Shown: positions 22,406 to 33,010 of the stretch, one piece after another
How the letters are laid out: each line of letters starts with the position of its first letter
Position numbering within the stretch: the first letter of the stretch is position 1
Source of the DNA: Trichobilharzia szidati
Lineage: Eukaryota > Platyhelminthes > Trematoda > Strigeidida > Schistosomatidae
Length of the DNA stretch: 64,000 nucleotides
Reading direction: 5' to 3'
Assembly: GCA_944472155.2 (NCBI GenBank)
Contig: OX235273.1
Coordinates: 80,036,793 to 80,100,792, forward strand
The notes under the pieces: generated by a model
What the model saw: the letters and a program-made list of their open reading frames with translations, nothing else
The model's database searches: none
Told to the model about the DNA's origin: nothing
Program-made: the position numbers and the translations under genes

Positions 22406-22954
22406 CTGTCTACTGCTCTCCCCTATATAGCAAGCTTCACATTCTGAACACTATCTAATAGACACAGTTGTTTTGTGTCACTGAATCACATCTTTGACAT
22501 TCACGAAAGCTTTCTCTAGAGAATTAGAGGCTTGAAATAGGCTTTAATATTATATGAAGCGAGTACTCTTTGAAGTTATTCAGCTGTCTCCTTTCGATAT
22601 GGAATGTCCACCGCCGGTAGCCAAGATTTTTCAATTTTCTGTTCTCACTTCTGGTCCTTTTTATTGATAATATTATTTAGCAGCTTTTCCGGATAACCAT
22701 TTCCAATCAAAATCTGTTTTATATTGGATATCTCTTTCTCCATATCATCATTATCTGTTATAATGTTTCTAGCTCTGTTGACGAGATTTAAAGCTACTGA
22801 AACCTTCATTCTTATTGGATGATGTGATTGGAAATTCAAATATTTGTTTGAATGTGTGGGTTTCCTGTGTATCGTGGACTTTAGTTTCTCGTCAGTTTGT
22901 CCCTTTACAAGACAATCCTGGAGGTCTGGAGTCCCCTCGTTCGATTCTCTCATA

Positions 22955-23197
22955 GTTTTTTTTTTATTTCGTTCACGTTCCCAGTGGAACAATGGGCTTC
23001 AAGCTTGTGTCTTGAAGTTTCTGTAGCAGTGTTTCTTTTTACGGGGTGTGGTTGCTAGCCTCACGCCCAACCTTTGGTCGTTGCCAGCTTCGCTTTTTAC
23101 TGCCCTACCGAGATAAAAGAGTGCGTCGGCCGGGGATCGTACCCTTGGCCATGTGCAGGGTTGGCGAACGTCCTAACCGCTGTGCCACCGACGCTCA
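22955..23197 (-). mobile_element. tRNA-derived SINE, right arm copy with full 3' tail
   Basis: Reverse-strand copy of the SINE at 15454-15645. The tRNA-like head is at 23125-23196, and a tail with cccattgttccactggg precedes an A-rich end that appears on the + strand as tttttttt at about 22958. This longer version identifies the family's normal 3' end. Confidence 0.75.
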
Positions 23198-23203
23198 AAA
23201 GTG

Positions 23204-23275
23204 TTCCCGCGCCGGGAATCGAACCCGGGCCGCCTGAGTGAAAGCCAGGAATCCTAACCACTAGACAACGCGGGA
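23204..23275 (-). tRNA. tRNA-Glu (anticodon UUC), right arm copy
   Basis: Inverted copy of the tRNA-Glu at 15375-15446 with the same acceptor stem, anticodon loop and T arm, and no base change that I can find. It sits in the mirror position of the right arm, next to the mirror SINE. The two genes point towards each other across the spacer, and each would add to tRNA-Glu dosage if transcribed. Confidence 0.92.
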
Positions 23276-23849
23276 TTATATATTTTGAGATTAAGTTATT
23301 GTGTTAGAAATTTTTCGTTTTCGAAATACGCAAATATGACAATTTGACACGACATTACAAATATGTGATGACTGTTTGCATTTTTGTGTTGGTACAAATG
23401 TCTACCGACAACTGACCTTCAGGGGAACTGGCTTCAATTTATGTGATTTTTGACTATGTATTTTGATGGTTAATAAAACCCGAATAATTCTGCTGTAGAA
23501 GCTGTGGCTTACACAGTGAAACGTTCAGAAAAACCTTGTTTCGATTTTTTTTTAAGCATGCTGGGATTATTTTCAAATAATTTACAATGGTTCAATCTGA
23601 CTCACCGCCCAAATTATTCTAAGAAAGTCGCGACAACTTCGGTCTGGCAACTTTCAATCTGAATATGTTAGTTAGATGACAAGTCCTTAAGTCACTGAGC
23701 CACTTCTAAACACCATCCTGCAGTGTTTGCATCATGCTTTTGTTTCGTTTGCTAATACATGCATGATTATTGAATTTCCATCTGGCAACATCATCCGTTT
23801 CACTTTGATATTTACAAATACTTTTCGCAGGATTTAGTCAGTCTGACCG

Positions 23850-24333
23850 ATGGGGAGAAAAAAGATCGACAGTTCACAGGCCTCATGTGAATTTACCTTC
23901 GGCACACATGGTTTGGAGGACCTGGAGTCCTCCTACCCTACACTTCTGAAAGGTAGTTCTCTTAACATAGTCTAATTTTGTAGTTGCCGGATCCTGTGAG
24001 CTGCCGCTGCTGGATTTGTCTTCTATTCAAATGGAATTAGAACAAATTCTCGCCAGCGTTGTGGAGCGTATGATTTGCTTGAAATCCGAGTCGAAAGGAA
24101 AAGATTTACCTGCCAGCGTCATTTCTGCACTCAAACGTCATCACGGAAACAGAGAAGCTGAATCTAATCAAAAGTGTCTCTCAAAACCGTCGTTAGTTGT
24201 GAAGGCTAATCCTGATAAACCTCTCACTTTGATTATATCCCAACGTTCTGGTCCTTGTCCTAATCCCCAGACAACGCTACCAAGTGTCTCAACTGCAGTA
24301 AAACCTGCATTCGGCTTGAGACGATCTAGCAGG
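23850..24333 (+). pseudogene. TADA3: Inverted partial duplicate of TADA3 exons 1-2
   Basis: The right arm of the large inverted repeat carries exon 1 (23850-23952), the 31-bp intron (23953-23983) and exon 2 (23984-24333), with start codon, splice sites and frame intact. The exon 2 reading frame matches that of 14316-14665 throughout. No exons 3-5 follow: a PLE interrupts the intronic remnant 87 bp after exon 2, and the arm ends at about 26366. It can therefore encode only a truncated N-terminal fragment, unless it splices to unknown sequence. Confidence 0.78.
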
Positions 24334-25001
24334 GTAAGGCTAGTTTGAATTATTTCAATTATTAATTTGCATTCATTTCCCGGAGTATCTTTTAGCATAG
24401 CATTCATAACCCTTCATCATATAAGTATAAAAGCTGGGCCCTGTGGTATAGTATAATTCCATAATGGATAAGATTTTTTTTGATAAATCACGCAGTGTAG
24501 TACAGTTATATTAACTGATGACGTTTCGAGCACAAACTATTGCTCATAATCATATCAAGTTACTCACACAACTTCTTTCCTTCATTTATATACATGTGTG
24601 GAATCGACTAGATATTGGAATAAAATTCAATATGAGATAATGTACATTCAGAAATAATAGTACGAGTGTTGTTAATCCATTGCAATTAGATGGGAAATAC
24701 GACGAGTGTTCTTTATAGCCATAATAAGTTGATTGTTAGAATTTGTTGATGTGTTAGAATGGAAATAGAATTTTAAGACTATTTATCATCCTCTTCTGAT
24801 TTGACTGGCGGTAATAATATCTTCCATATTTCTGGTATTTGCATTGAGTCACTTCTTTTGCATGTGTTGGGTGTAGACTCAATGAATCAGGATTCCGTAA
24901 TCAACCTCTGTCTCCACCTACCTATATTACTTTTTAGAATTTTGACTGTGTCCCACCCTATTGTGTAGTTGTGTGTTAATGCATGCAGTGCAATTGCTGA
25001 G

Positions 25002-25400
25002 TTATCTTCTCGGGGTCAACATTTTTACTTTAGCTAAATTCTTATGTTCTGATAATCTGACTATCCCTGACCTACTGGTTTGACCTATGTAGTTGACTTC
25101 ACAGTCATTGCAAGGCATTTTGTAAATTATATTATTTTGTTTAATTGGGTCCAACGGGTCCTTTAACCTACAAAGTTTGTCTCTGAGTGAGTTTGTTGGT
25201 TTGAATGCAACCTTAATTCCTGCTTTATTGAGAATCCTACGTAGGGCCTCAGATGTCCCCTCCTTATATGGTATAACAGTAGAAGACTTATATTCTCTCT
25301 TATTTATGTTATTACTACTAGTTACACAATTATTTTTATTTTGTTTTTGGCCTTTACTGATCTTCTTAATGAATTTTATATGATAGTTATTCAACATCAA
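25002..25400 (-). pseudogene. PLE linker and GIY-YIG endonuclease fragment
   Basis: 132 codons: a basic Asn-rich linker, then VIPYKEGTSEALRRIL and the GIY-YIG start YKMPCNDCEVNYIGQTSR. The frame stops after the first third of the nuclease. Its closest relative in the window is the frame at 61253-61624, which shares VIPYKEGTSE.LRRILNKAG. Confidence 0.78.
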
Positions 25401-25429
25401 CGCTTCTTCTATCTGTTTTATTTCGTCAT

Positions 25430-25717
25430 TTAGTTCCTTTTTGTGCTACTTAGTGCTAAGGCTCGGTTTGTCAGACACTTAACCAAGCCTGCCTTAACAG
25501 TTAACGGATGAGACGAATTAAAGTCTAAATATCTATTAGAATGCGTTGGTTTTCTATAAACACTAGTGTGTAGTTTGCCTTCTTCTATTCGTTTTATCTT
25601 ACAATCTAACATGGTTAATTCTCCTTGTTCATTTTCTGATTCAAATGTGAATTTTATTCCTTCTACTTGTGAGTTTATATGTGTTAAGAAGCTAGAGATA
25701 TGTTCTGTTTTTAACAC
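25430..25717 (-). pseudogene. PLE reverse transcriptase C-terminal piece
   Basis: A 95-codon frame with GELTMLDCKIKR and SVYRKPTHSNRYLDF, matching the conserved block that follows the catalytic palm in PLE reverse transcriptases. The catalytic YxDD block is not in the frame. A stop separates it from the downstream endonuclease frame at 25002-25400. Confidence 0.72.
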
Positions 25718-26109
25718 TACGAATGTGTCATCTACATATCTCCACCATATTTTTGGCGTAGGATTAATCCTACGGAATCCTTATTCATCGAGTCCACACC
25801 CAACACGTGCAAAAGAAGTGACTCAATGCAAATACCAGAAATATGGAAGATATTATTACCGCCAGTCAAATCAGAAGAGGATGACAAATAATCTTAAAAT
25901 TCATTTCCATTCAAGCACATCAACAAATTCTAACAATCAACTTATTATGGCTATAAAGAACACTCGTCGTATTTCCCATCTAATTGCAATGGATTAACAG
26001 CACTCGTACTATTATTTCTGAATGTACATTATCTCATATTGAATTTTATTCCAATATCTAGTCGATTCCACACATGTATATAAATGAAGGAAAGAAGTTG
26101 TGTGAGTAA

Positions 26110-26155
26110 CTTGATATGATTATGAGCAATAGTTTGTGCTCGAAACGTCATCAGT
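26110..26155 (+). ncRNA. Degenerate hammerhead-like motif in PLE terminus
   Basis: A stem GAGC/GCTC is followed by GAAACGTC and ATCAG, which can pair with an upstream TTGAT as helix I. The CUGANGA core reads ATGATTA, two changes from consensus. The related element at 62060-62111 has GAAC/GTTC in the same stem. The inverted terminus carries a mirror copy at 24510-24563. Confidence 0.35.
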
Positions 26156-26399
26156 TAATATAACTGTACTACACTGCGTGATTTATCAAAATAAAATCTT
26201 ATCCATTATGGAATTATGCCCTTCATCATACGTTGATGTTTTCGTTCTAGTAAAAATGTTTAATTGAGTTTGTAGATATTTTACCAGCTCCATCAATCCT
26301 CGAATTCGAGTTTTGCGAAATAGTTTTCTAAGCTAATCCTTATTCTGCCCTACGACTTCACTTTTTCATGAAGCATACTTCAAGATGACGCACAGATTA

Positions 26400-26665
26400 T
26401 GTTATCATTATTTGTAATATTATTATTTGTATTTGTCAATGACCGAATTAAATTAATTCGACGAAAATCTCCCAGTGGGATGAATTTAGGAATTTGTGTT
26501 TGGTGCAATTACTTTTCAATTCATATTGTAAATATATTAACAATCAGCCGTAATTATTTTAAGAATATCGAGATAGAAATTGTCAGTCGCCACGTCCGCC
26601 ACATGTCGAATGTATTGCGTATTTATACTGATGTCTCGGTTTGCTTGCAAGTCTCTGCTATCATC
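26400..26665 (-). repeat. 3' LTR of Ty3/gypsy element A
   Basis: Starts tgttatcattatttg and matches the sequence from 30517 (shared blocks include gggatgaatttaggaattt and aatatattaacaatcagc). It borders the end of the integrase-side reading frame, so it is the 3' LTR of the minus-strand element. Confidence 0.75.
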
Positions 26666-26864
26666 TAACTGATTCTGTGATATTATTTTCATCAGTATCA
26701 TCTAGACTTATTTCTGAATTATCTACAAAATCAGGATTAGTAGCGGAATCATTAAAATTATAATTTGGACAACCTACTTCATTTATTTTCACTTGATCCG
26801 GGTGTCTGTTATTAACCGAATGATCTTCAATGTCTAATATCTTTACCATTCGATTTCCCATTTT

Positions 26865-27584
26865 TTATAGTATGGTTCCAACAGAAGGTCTATAGTCATT
26901 CCCTTTGTAATAATGTACATCAGAAGTCAAGGACATCGGATGCCTTCTGAGAATTCGAGATTTGAATAGTTTAGCAGGACTTTCATGTGTACTTGTATGC
27001 TCCGCATTGCGATATTGCAGTAGGAAGTTATCTACACATCTCTCTAGCTCATCAAAATTCTTAAAACTCATTGATGCTATGGCACTCTTCAATGTTTGTA
27101 CGAAATTTTCTGCCAACCCGTTAGACTGAGGATGACGTGGTGCTGTGCACAGATGACGACAACCTATATGTTTAAGCCAATCACTGAAGTTCTTCTCAAT
27201 GAAATGAGTACCATTTTCAGTAACTAAGACAACTGGAATTCCTTCTCGGCTAAAAATCTTCCTCAACGCTCTGTGAGTGAATTTTGAGTTAGGACTATCT
27301 GTAATTATGACTTCTAGCCACCTAGAAAAAGAATCCATAATAATTAAAGCATAGTATGAATTTAAGAATGAACCACAGTAATCCGCATGAATATGCTGCC
27401 AAACCTCGCAAGACGTAGGCCACGGTTTACACGACGAATTCCCAAAGGACATTTTACGCAAACACCTGGAACAGCTTTTTGAATTTTTGATAATGTCAGC
27501 ATCAATTTCCGGCCACCAGCAGCTTCGGCATGCTAATGATTTCATCTTATCAGCTCCCAGATGAGCAGAATGAAGATCATCCAA
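26865..27584 (-). pseudogene. Ty3/gypsy integrase
   Basis: A 239-codon frame. The HHCC zinc-binding start is visible (H5...H9, C38..C41), then the catalytic core with D68 in HADYCGSF. The second acidic position is E123 in VTENGTHF, where the family has Asp. E159 lies in PRHPQSNGLAE. The Asp-to-Glu change at a catalytic position, and the decay of the rest of the element, suggest loss of function. It would integrate element DNA in the nucleus. Confidence 0.9.
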
Positions 27585-27770
27585 AATCTCAGATCTTAAT
27601 GTCGGAGGAATAATAATTCTGTCATTTAGACATAGAAATCCTTCAGGGTGGACTGAAATCTCATCTCTTCACTTATAAAAGTTCGTAAATCTTCGCTTAC
27701 ACCGAATATTCCAACCTCTTTTTGTTGTATTTATAATGCATCAGTAATATTTCCGAGTATCCTTTATAAG

Positions 27771-28541
27771 TCAAACTCTATCCCAGAGTAACGGCTGGAC
27801 TAAAAGACGAGTAGTTCCATGAGCAGCATTTTTGAATAATGAACAGCGAGATAAGAAGTCTGCGTGAGGTATATCCTTAACCGACCTGTGTTCAATAGTG
27901 TAATCATATACACTTAGTTCTAAACATGTCAAGGAAATTAGACCTGAGTTCCTACTGTAACGAAGACGCTTTGAACCGATAACGACTATGTATCTCGTCG
28001 AGTTTAACTCCAAAACACCAGTATTCTTTGAAGGAAGTTATATTGTTTGGCAATTAAAGTAAAGATTGATGCAAGTCTATAAACAAATGTTTTGTACAAA
28101 ATTAGAAGGTACTTTTATTCGTATTCTCTTCTCGTCTTCAAACTTGCACACAATCGAACCATTTGCGCCTTCCAGTTGCTCGCCAATGGTGACCAAGGTC
28201 AATGAACCAACGTTCAATGTTCACTTTCCTTGACAAAACTCCACCTTTGAACCATAGCAGCAGATGATCCATTGAAAGATTTTTATGGATTGTAAATGAA
28301 TTTCAAAGCCTGATGATTAGTAACTATGTGAAACTTAGTACCAAAGTGATATTTGTGCAGGCGTCTTATTGCCCATACAACTGCTAGAGCCTCTTTCTGG
28401 GTTTGTGAGTACCTTTGTTCACCCTTACCTAGACGTTTTGAAATACAAATAACAGGTTGTCCATTTTGCTCAAGTACTGCAGCTATACCCGTAGGAGAGG
28501 CATCTGTAGTGAGAACAGACTTACCTTTCGATGAAAAAGGT
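27771..28541 (-). pseudogene. Ty3/gypsy RNase H domain, broken
   Basis: On the - strand, pieces read VLTTDASPTGIAAVLEQNGQ (catalytic Asp in TTDAS), then EALAVVWAIRRLHKYHFGT, and at 27771-28013 the end of RNase H with DFLSRC. Frameshifts separate the pieces. A solo PLE end (28542-28650) splits this domain from the RT end upstream. Confidence 0.75.
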
Positions 28542-28650
28542 CTTGAAATGATTATGAGTAATAGTTTGTGCTCGAAACGTCATCAGTTGATATTACTGTA
28601 CAACACTGTGTGATTTATCAAAATAAAATCTTACCCATAATGGAGTTAAG
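28542..28650 (+). mobile_element. Solo Penelope-like terminus inserted in gypsy RNase H
   Basis: Matches the end of the PLE at 24421-26218 (blocks atgattatgag, gtgctcgaaacgtcatcag and gtgatttatcaaaataaaatc). It interrupts the otherwise collinear gypsy protein between RQPF and the TTDAS block. A possible 6-bp duplication (aaaggt at 28536-28541 and 28651-28656) flanks it. Confidence 0.65.
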
Positions 28651-28826
28651 AAAGGTTGTCTATTAAGAAACTCCAAAGATTTTTGCAAGATATTCTCATG
28701 TTGTTGTTCCCACTTAAATTGTTTACTGGAGACAATATCAAAAAGTGGAGATAACAGTTGAGTGAAATTTGGAATGAATCTGGAGTAAAACTGAAGAGTA
28801 TTAATCCATGATCTCAACGACGACAT
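28651..28826 (-). pseudogene. Ty3/gypsy RT C-terminal end
   Basis: The frame reads LRSWINTLQFYSRFIPNF, then LLSPLFD and FKWEQQHE, the usual junction of gypsy RT thumb and RNase H. The catalytic RT palm (YxDD) should lie upstream, but 28830-29560 contains no such sequence, so it has been deleted or replaced. Confidence 0.75.
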
Positions 28827-29559
28827 ATTTTTAGGTGACGGTGCTTAAATTAGCGGTGCATATATTTACATACTTTATCTCCCTGCTGAGCGTAATCTTC
28901 TATATACCTCCTGGTTGAGGTCGAACAACCCAACATCTAAACTGAAATGACCATTTATGTAAATTCAAACTCAAATTCCATGAACGATCCGATGCAACCA
29001 CTTGAAAACGCTGGCTAACATTCTGTACAAGGAGTATTCTTGATCTGATATAAAGAAACAAATGGTTTTCAAGCAGTTTTCAATGTATTACTCAACTTAC
29101 ATGTACAGTCTGCCATGCTGACGCAAATGGCGCAAATGGATAGTTCTAGAATTGACCCCATTCGATGCAGTAAAACAATCTAACATTACCTTATCTAATT
29201 TTCGTATCAAAGATCAAATTTCTTTCCTATTATAAAACTACGATAAGACTGCTGACAAAAATGGAATAAACACATTATAGAATCAAAATAATACATCAAT
29301 AAACTTTATCTCACGGATGCTGTTCACAACAAAGTTTTATAGGAGAATTGACTTCAAGCTTTATTTTTCCCAGATATTTGTATCACATTCATCTGAAGTC
29401 TGGGTTTTTTGTTAATGCGAAGACAATATTTCTATATCCCTTTATGTGTTACACAGACAGACTATTTTGCAGAATGTTCCGACTGACTCTAATGTTCGAT
29501 TGAACAAACAAACTGTAATTTATATAATAACTTATCCATGCCTGTACAATTGGTATGTT

Positions 29560-29730
29560 CCTGCATAAACAGGAATAAATATATATATATATACAAATTA
29601 TAGACTCAGTACTTCCAGTATCAATTACAAAACAGTGAGACTTGCCTGAACTTGTAGTGAAGGTTTTCATTAGATGAGATTCATTGCTGTGAAAAGTTGA
29701 AAGAGACTTTGACTGCATTTTACCAGACAA
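29560..29730 (-). pseudogene. Ty3/gypsy aspartic protease start
   Basis: The frame contains CFVIDTGSTESII, the aspartic protease active site DTGS. Right after it a TA microsatellite (29579-29592) begins and similarity ends, so the protease is truncated at its first motif. Confidence 0.65.
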
Positions 29731-29769
29731 ATTGGGAGAATTATGAGAATTATGAGTAGCATAAGTATT

Positions 29770-30017
29770 TTAACTTCTGCAGACAAACTTCATGTACCCA
29801 ATTTTATCACATTCATGGCACTTAGCACCCTGAAGACGGCAAGTGCTTCGTAGATGAATATTCCCACATGAAAAACACGGTTTGATATTTTTGCTTTCTG
29901 TCCGCATTCCATTACATGTGGATGACAATTTGAATTTCTTTTATGAACACCTGTATTATCAACTTTGGACAACATGACATCAGATACTGACGTAGTGGGA
30001 GCTGTTGACATCTTCAT
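29770..30017 (-). pseudogene. Gypsy A nucleocapsid zinc knuckles, frameshifted
   Basis: In a frame other than the longest one, the - strand reads KPCFSCGNIHLRSTC and then CHECDKIGYMKFVC. These are two CCHC-type knuckles (the second with an atypical ligand). They follow the gag frame at 30064-30474 after a frameshift, and nucleocapsid RNA binding is the expected role. Confidence 0.55.
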
Positions 30018-30063
30018 ATGTAATATATAAATCCTTAGCAGTTTGAAAGGTGCAGGAAGGAAT

Positions 30064-30474
30064 CTAAACCAACTCTTTTTCTAACTCAGGAACGTTGATT
30101 ACGGCAATTAGACGATCACGTAGTTGAGTATGGAGCTGATCTCCAAAGTTGCACTTTGAAGCTTGTATCTGAAGTTGAAGAATAAAGTCTCCAATCTTTT
30201 GGTTGGGATTACGAACAAGTTTGCTGAACTGAGCCCTCTCCCGTGTTTCGAAAGTTGTTATGTGGAAGTGATTTGTTAGAAGTTCATGGAATTTATCATA
30301 TGACAGAGAAATTGGTTTGTCTGGAAATGACACAGTTTTCACTAGGCTGCACGCATCTAGCCCAATAGCAGTGATAAAATTGCCTGGAATTTTGTCATCG
30401 CGAGCATTCTTCGACATGCACCATGCGTCGAAACATTCAAGATAATCAGAGATTTCCAGCGGTAAATCATTCAT
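30064..30474 (-). pseudogene. Ty3/gypsy gag fragment
   Basis: 136 codons, starting MNDLPLEISDYLECFDAWC and including FITAIGLDACSLVKT and FSKLVRNPNQKIGDFILQLQ, typical of the gypsy capsid-like domain. The start lies about 40 bp after the 5' LTR edge. It ends at a stop before the zinc-knuckle region. Confidence 0.75.
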
Positions 30475-30516
30475 AGGAAACTTTAAAGATTATTTAATTC
30501 CATAGCGACGCCAAAA

Positions 30517-30715
30517 TGTTGTAATTATTTGTAACAGTAGTATTTGTATTTCTCTATGACCGAATTAAAGGAATTCATTCAGAAACCCAGAGGGGGATGA
30601 ATTTAGGAATTTGTATTTGGCGGAATTATTTTTCAATTCATATAATAAATATATTAACAATCAGCGGTAAATATTTAAACAATACAGAAATAGAAATTGT
30701 CAATCACCACGGATT
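30517..30715 (-). repeat. 5' LTR of Ty3/gypsy element A, truncated
   Basis: Matches the LTR at 26400-26665 over about 200 bp, then similarity stops at caccacgg. On the - strand the LTR end is followed by TGGCGTCGCTATGG (30500-30513), a primer-binding-site candidate similar to the TGGTGTCGC in element B. Confidence 0.7.
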
Positions 30716-30834
30716 ATGTGAAATCTGCCTTGCACTATCCCGTCTATGAACTGATGACTTATTCTGAAGGAGTGGAAAGATTAAATAGATAAAATAGAAA
30801 ATATTGAGTCTGTAGAAGACTGAAAGACAAAATC

Positions 30835-31041
30835 GTGCGTCTGTCCATGTCTATGTGCATGCAGCAGTCCACTAGTTCCTGTGGAGTCATGTATCTTGGC
30901 CGACCAACTCGTATCCTGTCTAAAGATATTGAAGAACACTATCCCGAATGGTTTCTAAAAGGTAGTATTGGTTTTGTGAGGAATGCAACGTTTGAACGCA
31001 TCGTTCACAGTTGTTACCCTAACCTAGCAGGTTCAAAATAA
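30835..31041 (+). pseudogene. PLE GIY-YIG endonuclease remnant
   Basis: 68 codons with STSSCGVMYLGRPTRILSK and EHYPEWFLKG, matching the intact-looking motif SCGARYIG..MRVLSK and EHYPAWL in the PLE at 37475-38872. No other PLE part is visible beside it. Confidence 0.65.
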
Positions 31042-31789
31042 CCCATGAAATGGAGTGCGACCTGTCAAAGAGGCAACGCTGTCGTCTCCTATGCACCGCT
31101 AAAGCCTTAGACATTCGGACAAGGATTGCAGTACTCCACGCACGGAGAGGAATTATTCAGCTGCTTCTGATATAATGGTAACAGAACTATTGTTCATCTG
31201 CTTTTAAAATTCTTTCCAGATCTTAAGTTTGCCCCAAATTCTTACGTGATATCACATTTCCCACCCGCTTCGATATGCATTGCCTATAAGACACACGTAT
31301 ATAATTATCCATCTCATAATGAGTCCAAGCTGTGTTGTAAGTAGTCATTAGAAAGGTTCATCGAGAGGTTGTAATCACATCATGACGGACAAATTTCCCA
31401 GGGTTGAATCTAAAAACAGAATGAATACTTTGGTGTAATTAGTTAAGGAAGTTGCCGAAATAGTGCTGTTCGATGAAACATACATCATCACTTCCCTCAA
31501 CCCATTAGTCGCTTGAATCTATGAAGCGCTTATGCTCTCCAAATGATGACAACGAACAGTTAAGTGCACTTAAAAGTAATCCCAAAGCCTATAATCTAGA
31601 GGCATTTCTTGGAAAGCGAATCCGATCGACAAGCAGCACCCCATATTACAATAATCCTGCTACCATCTGCGAACTTTTCAGTGGGTAGTTTGCCAACTTC
31701 AGTTTAAAACCACGCATCCCTAGTGAAACTGCAACCCCTACCATACCCTTTCTCATGGGTGTAATGTTCGCCAGTCAATTAATAGGATG
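31042..31789. other. No gene seen
   Basis: Between the PLE remnant and the CR1-like LINE. Stops occur in all frames; no splice-bounded exon or repeat was recognised. Confidence 0.5.
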
Positions 31790-33010
31790 AACCGTCCAAA
31801 AACCTAGACCTCCCACTTTCACGGGACCAGATGGACTAACCTAAATAATTTTTGGAAGCAAATGGTGTGACATTCTGCTCCTAATTCTTAGGTACTTTTC
31901 AATGTCTATGGGCACTGACATTTACCATAATGAGTGGAAAACCAGCTTTATAATTCTGCATCATAACGTATTCCATTACTTAACTGGTTAGAGTCACTTC
32001 TAAGTGAAAGAACACGAATAATAAAGGTCAAGTCTCTATTGCCTCACTCTAGACAAATCACTAGCGGTGTGATACAGAGCATTGTCTTAGGACCGTTTCT
32101 ATTAATGGTCTACATTGACAGAATATATAACTGCATCACCTCAGACAAACTATTCCTGTATGCTGACAACCTCAAAATTGTTTGCCCCTTACTACAGTTA
32201 TGAATTAAACGACTTGGTAAGTAACATTCGTCTTGAACTAAGTAGTCTGGCGTCATGTTATGCTGAATCCTGACTGAAGTTTGACATTAATAAATGCGGC
32301 TGAAATTGCATTGGTGACAGTGATCTCGACCTAACTTGTGAAGTAAGTGAGCAAAACTACCTGAACTTAACTCAGTCGTAGATCTCGGTATCAGGTGCTT
32401 CAGTGATTTAATGTTCCCTGAACTAACTGATCATAATAGAACTAAAACATGTAGGCTCCTAGGCTGCATTACTCGCAATTTCTTTTGTTGTAAAACAAGA
32501 GTTTCGCTATACAAGGTATGTATTTAACCTATTTCGGAATACTGCCCATTTATTCTTAGCAGACTACAACAGAATAACAAGCTCTAATTAGAGGAAGTGG
32601 AACAACAATTCACTTTAGGAGTCCTTGGCTCACAATGCATTTTTAGCTACGCTAAGCTTCACGATGGACTGAGTCAAACCTTATTTTCTACTATAAGGGG
32701 ACTAATCTTCTCTTGCACTCCAGGTAAATAACCAAATCTACCTCTGAAATCAGTTGCAATCTTAGAAGTTATGACAACCTAGTAACCATAGAGCGTCGTC
32801 AAACTTACATGCGTTCCAAGTTCCTCTTAAATAAGTATTCAGTTATTTGGAATAGAACACCAGCCAATGTTTGTGACGCGAACACACTTCCAGTATTCAT
32901 CTCCTGAGGCACCATACTCTTCAAGGATGACAATACTTCCATCCATCTGACTCCTACACATTTTTCACCCCGCACAGATGTACTTGCATAACTGAATGTA
33001 TGAGTGAAAA
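31790..33010 (+). mobile_element. CR1-like non-LTR retrotransposon remnant
   Basis: Conceptual + strand pieces show an RT order: a PGPDGL-like block at about 31828, WLESLLSERTRIIKV then GVIQSIVLGPFL at about 32050-32100, and LFLYADNLKIV at about 32150 (YADD changed to YADN). Later come WHLMLNPD-like, CKTRVSLYKV and EYCPFIL blocks. Many stops and frameshifts. The order fits CR1/SR1-type LINE reverse transcriptases. Confidence 0.7.

Larger units (their letters stand above)
21757..23658 (-). mobile_element. Penelope-like element, right arm copy
   Basis: Mirror of 14991-16859, with target duplication CTGAATATGTTA at 21745-21756 and 23659-23670. The same target duplication shows that insertion preceded the inverted duplication. 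The GIY-YIG frame (22118-22405) and the RT-derived frame (22645-22950) match the left copy. It is about 33 bp longer because its SINE is complete at the 3' end. Confidence 0.84.
24421..26218 (-). mobile_element. Penelope-like element with inverted termini, inserted in the right arm
   Basis: 1798 bp flanked by CCCTTCATCAT at 24410-24420 and 26219-26229; the left arm has this site once (about 14232), which proves the insertion. About 430-bp inverted terminal repeats (24453-24890 and 25787-26218) enclose a 3' coding part. One end has a roughly 30-bp tail (24421-24452) absent from the other, as described for PLEs. The coding part holds RT thumb and GIY-YIG pieces. The 5' RT palm is missing. Confidence 0.9.
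20942..26366 (-). repeat. Right arm of large inverted repeat, interrupted by a PLE
   Basis: Mirror copy of 14093-17674. It is continuous from 20942 to 24420, broken by a PLE with an 11-bp target duplication, then resumes at 26230 and runs to 26366. Without the insert it is about 34 bp longer than the left arm, mostly because its SINE keeps a 3' tail deleted on the left. A gypsy LTR begins about 34 bp beyond its end. Confidence 0.92.

Noticed and set aside
14093..26366. The whole inverted repeat as a giant DNA transposon with long terminal inverted repeats
   Set aside because: No transposase, no clear target duplication at 14093/26366, and the arms carry host exons; an inverted duplication fits better.
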